Source of the DNA: Macrothele yani
Taxonomy: Eukaryota; Arthropoda; Arachnida; Araneae; Macrothelidae
Reading direction: 5' to 3'
Length of the DNA: 64,000 bases
Assembly (NCBI GenBank): GCA_039090855.1
Contig: CM077023.1
Coordinates: 83,055,127 to 83,119,126, forward strand
The notes beneath the pieces are model-generated. The model had not been told where the DNA came from, made no database searches, and was given only the letters and a program-made list of their open reading frames with translations. The translations under genes and the position numbers were made by a program. Each line of letters opens with the position of its first letter. Position 1 is the first letter of the stretch. Of this stretch, positions 56,044 through 64,000 are shown piece after piece.

Positions 56044-56640
56044 TATAAATTTTCCTGGGCATCCAGGTTTTACTACCTGGGTAGGTAAATAATTTATGTA
56101 TATACCCAGCTGCGCATGTAACATTTCGGATATTTTCCAAGCCCTGCTTAAAGTGACACAGGTGAAAGATTTCACTCGCAGAAATTTAGAATGAAATCAA
56201 TTCTTTTTTACATTTAACTTTAATTACTACATTTGCAAAGCAAAGAAACTGTTCATGATATATTTTCACTGTCATTTTCTTGGCCAGCATTTACCAGATT
56301 CAGTAAAAAAAGAATAACCGTCGAAACTCGTTATAATGAAATTCAAGGGGGACAAAAAAAAATTGTAGCAACGTATTGTTCTTAAAACATTACAAATTTT
56401 TCATTAAAAAGTTAGTATGTACTACAGAAATTTTCATTACGCATAAGATTGCAATGCTGTAAAAGTGAAATAGTGCCCACAGAGACAAGCAAAGGTAATT
56501 TTTTTTGTAATGGGAAGTTTTTGCTAAAGTAGTAATAATGAAATATATAAGCTTTAATTAATATGTATGTATGAAATTATGTACTGTATATATTTTTACT
56601 TATACATATCAGGGTTTGAAAAATACCATGCCTGAGTCGT
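56044..56640. repeat. Two hAT-like termini facing away from a spacer
   Basis: The reverse complement of the sequence ending near 56147 begins CAGGGCTTGGAAAATAT; on plus at 56610 CAGGGTTTGAAAAATACC begins a similar end. Both are followed within about 60-75 bp by a CCTGGGCAGG- or CCTACCCAGG-like motif and AAATAATTTA-like bases. They look like ends of hAT elements, but partners were not found. Confidence 0.4.
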
Positions 56641-57475
56641 GTGAATCATTGACCTGGGCAGGTAAATAAATAATCTAGTTGCCCTAGGTGCCAGACTGGG
56701 CAATTAAATCTAAAAATGAAGTTCAGAATATAATTTTCTACTACAAGAAAAAAGACAGTCATCGCATGTCATGTTGCTTTTCACTGTTAATCACTGGAAG
56801 TTGTATTATTGTTACGCAGTGCCAAGGACAGAAGAATATCACCTTCTTTAATTATTATGCTTTAGGTCCATAAATTGGAAGCATATGTAATTTTGCTCCA
56901 AATGTTTAAAGTCAGCGACTGAATGCATGCCTCTGATGGAACTAGCCTCTTGTGTTTATTGACAAAGGTTTAAAACTTCATATTTTTCATATTTTAATGT
57001 ATTTCATATTTTTTCAGATATTTCATATTTTAAACGTGTTTTAAAGATTTTTATTGTAATATGGACCTGTGAGTCTGACACTGTGAAGAGAAGCTGCGAT
57101 AGGAATAATGCATCGCTCCAGTGAAGATGTGAAGCTTTGGTCCGTTAAAAGGAAGGTTTGTTGCTGTGTGGAAATGACGGGTACAAGAGAAAGAGGACTT
57201 ACGTTATTGGCAGAAGAGCAATAAATGTTGTAGTGATACGCTACAGAAAATAGGTCCACAGCAGCCACCCTTTCTTTTGTTGTATCCTGTACGTTGTTGG
57301 CAGGAAAAACCGGATAAAACCTTTTCGATTTGCAAAAGATACATATGAGTAAGATAGAAACTCGCGTGCGAACAAGCTATTAACAGAAGAACCAAAAGTG
57401 CAGAGACACAGCAAATTTGTTCAAACCAAAACCGAAATTTATAGTTCCCCAGTTTTCTGTACAACATAGAAAAGC
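56641..57475. other. Unassigned stretch
   Basis: No gene recognised. TTTCATATTTT is repeated near 56980-57035. Confidence 0.35.
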
Positions 57476-57479
57476 ATAT

Positions 57480-58655
57480 TAGTACTTTCGGTAAATGTGT
57501 ACTTCAGCGTCCTAAACTATTTCGTTGGAAAAATTTAACTGTGGGTGAAAAGTTCGATGCACACATTTTTTTAAGCATGCAAAATAATAGGGAAAGGTGA
57601 AAAATTATATTTTTAAATAAAAAGGAAATAATTTTTCTAAAGTATTAACCTGCGAGTACGATGGTTTATAGCAGGTGGTGCGGGAGGCTGAAGCGATGCT
57701 AACGGCCACCACGTGAAGGTGCTGTGCGACGGAGCGAAGTACGAGTTGGTAGCAAATGCGTGGAAGAATACGACAGCAGTAGGGTATATTTTTCGGAAGA
57801 GTATCGTGTAATTGTGCGCAGAAGTAGTTCAAACCTGTTTTATTCATTTTTGAGAAAGATATGTGCAGAATGTCGTTATTAGTGGTTTCACAGTGTCTCC
57901 GAATGGAAAGAAATTAAGGAATGTAAAATAATTTATGTACGACAGAAGTTTTGAGGAAGACGTTTTGGTTCCGGTTGAACCCAAAGTTTTAGTTTTGGTT
58001 TGGAAGATGTGCACAGGTAGGTGACTTCTTCAAGCACTTCATTTGCAGTTCTGCTGTTATTCAGTACATCGTAGCTCACATTTTTTTCCTCGTGACATGG
58101 ATATTTTTCAAAAGAAGCAATTTTCTTCAATTCATATATCGCACTATGGCAGGGAGACAGCTTCTTGTATTGTGGCGGATAATGAAATTTTAAGCCCTGA
58201 CGAAATCCGGAATGACTGACGATTTTGTACTTCCGCTTTCTCAAAATTACCCTTAAAAAAAACAAAAACTTACAATGCTGCATAAATTCAACCTCTTTCT
58301 TTCTGCATATGCCTACAAGACTTTTCGATGACTACGTACTGCTAAACCGCTTCCTTCTTAATTCTTCCGCCCGTTACTTGCCCTTCTCAACGAAGCTTCC
58401 ATTCACCGGACTCCACCTTGATGCCGTTGCCGCTCTCTCGTCCTATGCCTATACCGCACGTACTCTTCCAAACCATCGCACTCTCAGGTAAATACTTTGG
58501 AAAACTTATTTCCTTTTATCTAAAAATACTATATTTTTGCACCTTTTCGCATTATTTTGCATGCTTAAAATATTGTATGTCACACTTTTCCCACACAGTT
58601 ACATTTTTCCGACGAAGTAATTTAGACGCTAAAGTACACATTTACCAAACTTTCT
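57480..58655. repeat. Large imperfect inverted repeat (foldback-like)
   Basis: 57480-57655 and the reverse complement of 58485-58655 align along their whole length: GGTAAATGTGTACTT, then GCGTC, then GGAAAAAT, AAGCATGCAAAATAAT and AAAAGGAAATAA occur in order in both. The similarity continues inward, weaker, through GTACGATGGTTT / GTGCGATGGTTT. A third copy of the outer ~45 bp is at 58920-58966 in plus orientation. No coding content seen. Confidence 0.68.
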
Positions 58656-58969
58656 ATTTCGGATCAGGGAAGCATATGCGAAAGAATGAAAATTTTCACG
58701 TCTGCTTTAAAAACAATTACAAAACATGAACTATATTGTGTAGCATATGAGTATAAAATGGTTCGCTCTCCTGGCAAGAAGGTACTTGCTTGGACTTGTA
58801 GTCATCCGCACGTGAATTGCACGGCGAAGCGAATCTTCCTTTCAACAAAGCAAATCTTCACATCGTTGCCGTAGTGATGTGTTAGGCCTACCACAGCGTC
58901 GCACTCGCAAGTCAATATTACAAGTTTCCGACAAAATAATTTAGGACGCTAATCTACACATTTACTGAA

Positions 58970-59925
58970 TAATCTGCCAATGATGAAGATTGGAGTGCCA
59001 TTTCAGGTGGATTCAGTAGTTTTAAAGAGTTTGTAGAAATCAATGAAAATGCATTATTGGGGAATTGAGGGATATTCAAGAAATAGCCAATGAAATTCAG
59101 GATGATGATGAAGAGACATAACAAAGAATTAACAAAAGATCCCCAGACTGTCACGAAAGCAGTGTAGAAGCTTTGGAAACACTGTCACTACTTACAACTC
59201 ACCGATACATCTAATTGCCACACATTCCTGTTTAAACAAACTTGAAAAAGCTGTTTTCAATGAGAGGCAACAGCAGAAACAGTCTTCAATTTTACATAAC
59301 TTTAAAAAGCCATAAATATAAAAAAGGTATGTAATTAAAATTTTGAGATCAAGTAATTTACATTTTTGAGTAATCTAAGCTTTAAAGTGTTAAATTTAAC
59401 TAAGTAAATTCAATCATTGATATTTTTCTTATTTTGCATGTTATTCTCATGTTAATTACTTTTTAAACTTAATTTTGGCTGGAATTACACTAACTTTTAC
59501 TTATGCTGCGCTCTTATTTATGCGTGCTTTGGTTTGCGCTGACATATATGTGAAATATTACTGTATACATGTGATGATGAGGTGATTATAGATATAATTA
59601 AAAAATATATATTTTTTGGCTCTTCTGGTTTCCAATTAAATTTATGTAATTTATGTGTTGAGTGGTAAAAAAGCTGTTTTCAATGAGAGGCATATGGGGT
59701 TTGTATATATGCAGATTTCCATTGTTTGCTTCTTCCTGCTGAAAACTAAGCTAGGGATGCCTATGAGTTAACTGAATATACCATAGTCACAAAATGATTG
59801 ATAATTATATACTAAGGAATGTGAGTGAAATGGTATTCCTAAAAGCAATCAAAACCATGTAGCAGTCAGGGAGAATCACAAATGTGTTTCCTGAACGAAA
59901 ATGTGACATTTCATCACATGAAACT
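58970..59925. other. Unassigned AT-rich stretch
   Basis: AGCTGTTTTCAATGAGAGGCA occurs twice (59250 and 59672). Nothing else recognised. Confidence 0.4.
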
Positions 59926-59929
59926 TTTT

Positions 59930-60216
59930 TCCCGCCTCTAAATTGAGGCCACTGGTTCTAGGGAAGGAGAAAGCCAAAGCTGTTATGTTATGTAAAAAAC
60001 AGGTTTCTTTTTTAAAGGTTTTAACGGCTAATGTGAGGAACTAAATGGGATATAAGCAGTCCCCGTCCCTAATTTAAGAGTCACTGGTTCCAGGGAAGAG
60101 AAAACGCCAGTGCTGTAAGACAAACACAACATCCATGCCATACCGGGATTCAAACCCGGACCCACTTGGACAGACAATCATAAGATGGTGCTTAGACCAC
60201 TGCACCACCAGGGTGG
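59930..60216 (-). mobile_element. SINE plus an adjacent SINE fragment
   Basis: 59930-59990 is a body fragment (AAATTGAGGCCACTGGTTCT). 60005-60216 is a full minus-strand copy: tail GGTTTTAACGGCTAATGTGA, body, B box GGTTTGAATCC and head GGTGGTGCAGTGG. Confidence 0.78.
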
Positions 60217-60884
60217 CAAAACTAATGCCTCATATGGGACTCAAACCATATGTTAAATTGTGACTGCTAGCCAAAAACCTTGATGTACAACCAACTCTGA
60301 TACCAGAACGGCTTGAACATCCTCTAGACCAATAGTTCTCAAAGTGGGTTTCACTAAAATAATAGGGGGGGGGCATATGCGGATTTGTTAGCAACCATAC
60401 CGAGTCACATAGTGAACCAATTTTCAAAACAAAATTAATCTGAATTTATGGCTAGTGCTGGTAGGATGTGTGGTGAAGTTTAGCATATTTAGCTGAAATT
60501 TCTGAAAAATGAACTAGTGGAACTTCTCATTACAGGGTGAAAACAATCTGTTCAATGTTGAAAAAACAAAACACAAGCAATGACCAAAAAACTTTATGAG
60601 AAAACCAAATTACAGGGAACAGCTCTGACCAATTTTCATAACTGAATTCATTATCATCAGAAAATGAGCAAACAATTGGAAACTTGATGTTAAACAGCTA
60701 ATAATCGTCCATCTCTGCACTCTCCAAACATTTACAAGGCAGTATTTCCCATTCCCACTGAATGAACTAGTTACTCATTCACATACAATGCAGAAATGTG
60801 TAATCTTCTATTGCCAAATAAAAAACTTATGAGACATCTTTTAACTCTGGTTGGTTTGAAAAGCATTTGTTCTTTGAAATCACT
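60217..60884. other. Unassigned stretch
   Basis: No feature recognised. Confidence 0.4.
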
Positions 60885-60895
60885 GACTAGTTTTT

Positions 60896-61117
60896 TTTTT
60901 TTTTTTTTTATTGGAGGTTTAACGACCACCGTGAGCAACTCAATGGGCTATAAGCTGTCGCCCGTCCCTAATTTAGGGTCACTGGTTCCAGGGAAGGGAG
61001 AGAGCCAGTGCCGTAAGACAAACACAACATCCATGTCGGACCGGGATTCGAACCCGGACCCCTTACGAACGAATGATCAGAGGCCAGCGCCTTAGACCAC
61101 TGCGCCACCGGGGCGGC
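60896..61117 (-). mobile_element. tRNA-derived SINE, well preserved
   Basis: Minus-strand copy with a long T run (60891-60909), GGTTTAACGACCACC, intact body, B box GGTTCGAATCC, A box GGTGGCGCAGTGG and the 5' end GCCGCCCCGG. Perfect 11-bp target duplication GACTAGTTTTT at 60885-60895 and 61118-61128. Confidence 0.92.
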
Positions 61118-61129
61118 GACTAGTTTTTG

Positions 61130-62049
61130 GATTCCAATGGAAAAAGAATTTCTAACATTGTCGAGCGCTGCCTTAAGTATTTGTTGCCTTTTACAACTAC
61201 ATATTTATGTGAAACTAGTGTTTTATCCTTAACCACCATAAAAACTAAATATTGAAATAAGCTGGATGTTGAAGATAACTTGTTTGTACATAAGCAAGAA
61301 AACTCAAAATATTGATGAACTTTGCAAGAGTAAATGAGCTCATACATCTTACTGATACTAAACAAATGACTTGACCAGTTTTATTTGAATTTTTTTTTTT
61401 AGCCATTTGTGCAATTTCTGTGACATCAGTGTATGTAATTTTAGCAAATATACCTGTGTATTTGTATTTTTTATATATTTTATACCCACATAAACACACT
61501 GGAATAAACTTTTCATTAAAGAATATGCCTGTACATATCTGTACTCCATAGCTAATCTTTGTATTCATTGGTGCAAATATAATACTTCACAAGTTCTTAA
61601 GTACATGAGCAAATGAAAAGGAGTCTTAAAAAAAAAACCCAAAGTATTGTTCAGCCAGTTTGTGCTTTAGAAATAATTCTGTCTAAATTCAGGAGTTGAA
61701 CACTATGCCGTAAAAAAAAAAAAAAGCACAAAACGATAAGACAATATTTATGCGTGTTATATTGCAAAATGGAATTCATTTCAGACTACAAACATACGAA
61801 GAATGCTGCCCTACGTAATTCCCAAATCAGCATGTACAGATCGAATTTATTCGACATCCTAGTCAACGCTAGGTATATACCTGGCGATAAAGACTTGCAC
61901 AGAAAGTAAAGCACTGTATCATATTGATGGTAAAACATATATGGATGTGAGAGTTATGCCCCTACCCCAGTCAAATGAAATCTTAGCTACTACATAGATT
62001 TTCCTGTGTGACAATGCTTCAGCCACCCTCGTTTGGTGGTGAAACTTTT

Positions 62050-62055
<6 letters not shown>
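61130..62055. other. Unassigned stretch
   Basis: No gene recognised; A runs at about 61630 and 61713. Confidence 0.4.

Positions 62056-62116
<61 letters not shown>
62056..62116. repeat. (TA)n microsatellite
   Basis: About 30 TA units without interruption; a shorter one follows at 62399-62411. Confidence 0.97.
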
Positions 62117-62117
<1 letters not shown>

Positions 62118-62119
62118 TA

Positions 62120-63400
62120 TAAAGAAGATACCTAAGCAAAAAAATACATATATAATTTTGACTCACACCTAGTACAACATAGAAAAGGTTATGTATCTAC
62201 CTGTGTGAGTAAAAGGAGAAAAGATAAAAAAATAAAATAAAACAACTGAATGTAGAAGGTGTCGAGAATACTGAGCCTTGGCTTTATCAAGGACCAGCAA
62301 AAACTCTGCATTTTCTCACTTCTACAAAGACCTAGTTGGAAATGGGTTTCTGCAAGGCCATAGATGCAAGTAACATTCCCACCTAAAATAGTTTAAAAAT
62401 ATATATATATAAGTCATGTCCTCCGTAGAGTAGCATGACCTAGCACTAGTTAACAATTTCGCTTGCATCCATTAACCTTCATGGCCCGACCCATGCTCTT
62501 CGTCTGTTACTATTAAACAGAGAGAAGAAGATTAAAGAGAACTCAAGCTGTGAGAGTGACATAATAAATAGAAATGATTTTCAGCTATAACGAAATTCCA
62601 AGTTCGTTTGAGAGAGAATTTAAACCTGAAAAACAATGCAAAAGAAATCCAAATTTTACATTGCAATTAAAAAAGGAAATGTTAATTTATAACGAACAGA
62701 TTTTTGAAAGAAAACTTGAGTCTAAAACCCCCTACTCTACAACTTATGACAGCACGAAAACGAGAATAAGTTAAAGATAATAATTAACTAAGAAAACTTT
62801 GTGAAAGTTATATACCTTAAACAGTTAGTTGCAATATGTACAAAGTATTTCAGCAGTGCTTTAAGTGCATAATTAATTAGTTATTAAGAACTTTACTACT
62901 TTGAAAAAACAGCGCATAGACAGCGCATAGAAAAGGAACAAGCTTAGCCATCTTCTGTTCCTAGGTACCCCAAAAGACGCTCAAAGTTACAAAGAAAAGT
63001 AAGAGTTAAAACCCGCATAAATGTTAACAGACAAACCAATGCTTAAAAGCTGAAAAGCTAAAAAACGACAGAGAAAAGGTACATAAAGTACAAACATTGA
63101 ACTTATAAAACCTAGAACCCAAAAACAAGGAAGAGAGCTTACCTCTTGTGTGACAAAAACTTTTCTCCTCACAAGAGGAGAACATGGCTGACCTCTTCCG
63201 CCACTCCCTAGACGCTGGGGGGCAGTGAGGTGGGGCTGATGGCCTCCTCATACAGCAAGAAACCAACGCGCGGAGATTTTAACCAGAGAAAAAAATATAT
63301 AAACTTAAGACTGTGGATCTGTATGATCAGAATGAGCAGAATTAACTCTCCAGAATACATGAGAAATATTATAAAATACACGAGCAGTTTATTTAATAAT
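62120..63400. other. Unassigned stretch
   Basis: Plus-strand frame 62574-62774 (66 residues, Lys/Glu-rich) and minus-strand frames around 63000-63270 are not recognised. TTCTCCTC and GAGGAGAA form an 8-bp stem around ACAA at 63162-63181, beside an ATG with MADLFRHSLDAGG and a stop. Confidence 0.35.
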
Positions 63401-63406
63401 CTTTGC

Positions 63407-64000
63407 ATGTATTAAATCACCTTAGTGAGCTTCTATAGATTAATCAGAATCTTATTAATTTTAATGTTGGTTTTACTATTTTTAGTATAGCTATCCTAGT
63501 GATGAATAACTAGTTTTCTTTTTTATTTGTTTTTATTTTCTTTTATAAACAGATTTTTAAGCTTTTTTTGTGATTTTGTTTATATTATTTAATTTTTTGT
63601 TTCTAGAGAACGAAATTCCTTCTTCTTTCATCAAAAGAACTTTAAGAAAAATTATTCTGAATAATAGAGTAAGGTTGGCAGATCTGCTTTAATTTTCTAC
63701 AGTTAATATGATTCTGACCAATCAAAGCCGTAAGGAAGTTGGCTAGAGGATGCCTATTAACTACCTAAAGGAACCTTAGTGCTATGGATATGACGGTCCT
63801 ATTAAAACAAAAAATTAAATAATATAAACAAAATCACAAAAAAAGCTTAAAAATCTGTTTATAAAAGAAAATAAAAACAAATAAAAAAGAAAACTAGTTA
63901 TTCATCACTAGGATAGCTATACTAAAAATAGTAAAACCAACATTAAAATTAATAAGATTCTGATTAATCTATAGAAGCTCACTAAGGTGATTTAATACAT
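63407..64000. repeat. Palindrome with 196-bp arms reaching the window edge
   Basis: 63407-63602 and 63805-64000 are reverse complements, base for base in every segment I compared, with a 202-bp spacer. The left arm starts ATGTATTAAATCACC and the window ends GGTGATTTAATACAT. The repeat may continue beyond the window. No coding content recognised; arms are AT-rich, the spacer less so. Confidence 0.9.

Noticed and set aside
63175..63240. First exon of a host gene starting MADLFRHSLDAGG
   Set aside because: The frame stops after about 15 codons, and no clear donor site or downstream exon could be identified by eye.
63407..64000. Nuclear copy of mitochondrial DNA
   Set aside because: The AT-rich character suggested it, but I could not identify a mitochondrial rRNA, tRNA or protein segment.

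Overview
This window is eukaryotic and animal-like. It is AT-rich, has no operon structure, and almost every recognisable piece is a transposable element or its relic. The mix is Tc1/mariner DNA transposons, hAT and piggyBac-type elements, a tRNA-derived SINE family with Pol III boxes, RTE tails and L1/Tx1-type LINEs. This suggests an invertebrate metazoan, possibly an arthropod, but nothing here fixes the species. I found no convincing host protein-coding gene, rRNA gene or functional tRNA gene; the tRNA-like sequences are parts of repeats.

Layout: 0-5 kb holds Tc1-like and mariner relics with two SINEs. 6-9.2 kb holds an RTE tail and a decayed ~155-bp tandem repeat broken up by SINEs. 9.4-14.7 kb holds more SINEs, a Tc1 relic and a 1.45-kb foldback element (11.45-12.9 kb). 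14.1-17.5 kb holds a hAT element with perfect ends and an 8-bp target duplication, probably sitting inside an older inverted-end element, plus a hAT-like MITE. 17.5-22.2 kb is mostly unassigned AT-rich DNA with a few SINEs. 22.2-30.4 kb is a dense cluster of Tc1-like transposons, including two copies of one family in opposite orientation around a nearly full-length member of another. 31.7-35.7 kb is SINE-rich and includes a piggyBac-type MITE inserted in a SINE and a zinc-knuckle (gag-like) relic.

The most striking region is 35.8-52.3 kb. A Tc1-like transposon carries two complete, head-to-tail, minus-strand LINEs of about 7.2 kb. All three junctions share the same 13-bp target sequence, inside the codons for the transposase's C-terminal Ala-Lys-Gly-Gly motif. 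The Tc1 reading frame resumes and stops properly after the second LINE. Both LINEs have an ORF1 with an RRM-like region and CCHC knuckle, and an ORF2 with an endonuclease, a YADD reverse transcriptase and a C-terminal CCHC finger, as in the L1/Tx1 group. Two insertions at one short site point to a LINE with sequence-specific integration into Tc1 transposons. The left copy also carries a 0.5-kb foldback with two tRNA-like cloverleaves and a truncated RTE; both are absent from the right copy and both have target duplications.

52.3-64 kb holds further Tc1 relics, a 56-bp tandem repeat, a second foldback-like inverted repeat (57.5-58.65 kb), SINEs, a (TA)n microsatellite and a 196-bp-arm palindrome that reaches the window edge. 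All genes seen serve transposition, and every long transposon reading frame examined carries at least one stop, frameshift or active-site substitution. Percent identities were not computed; copy comparisons are by eye.
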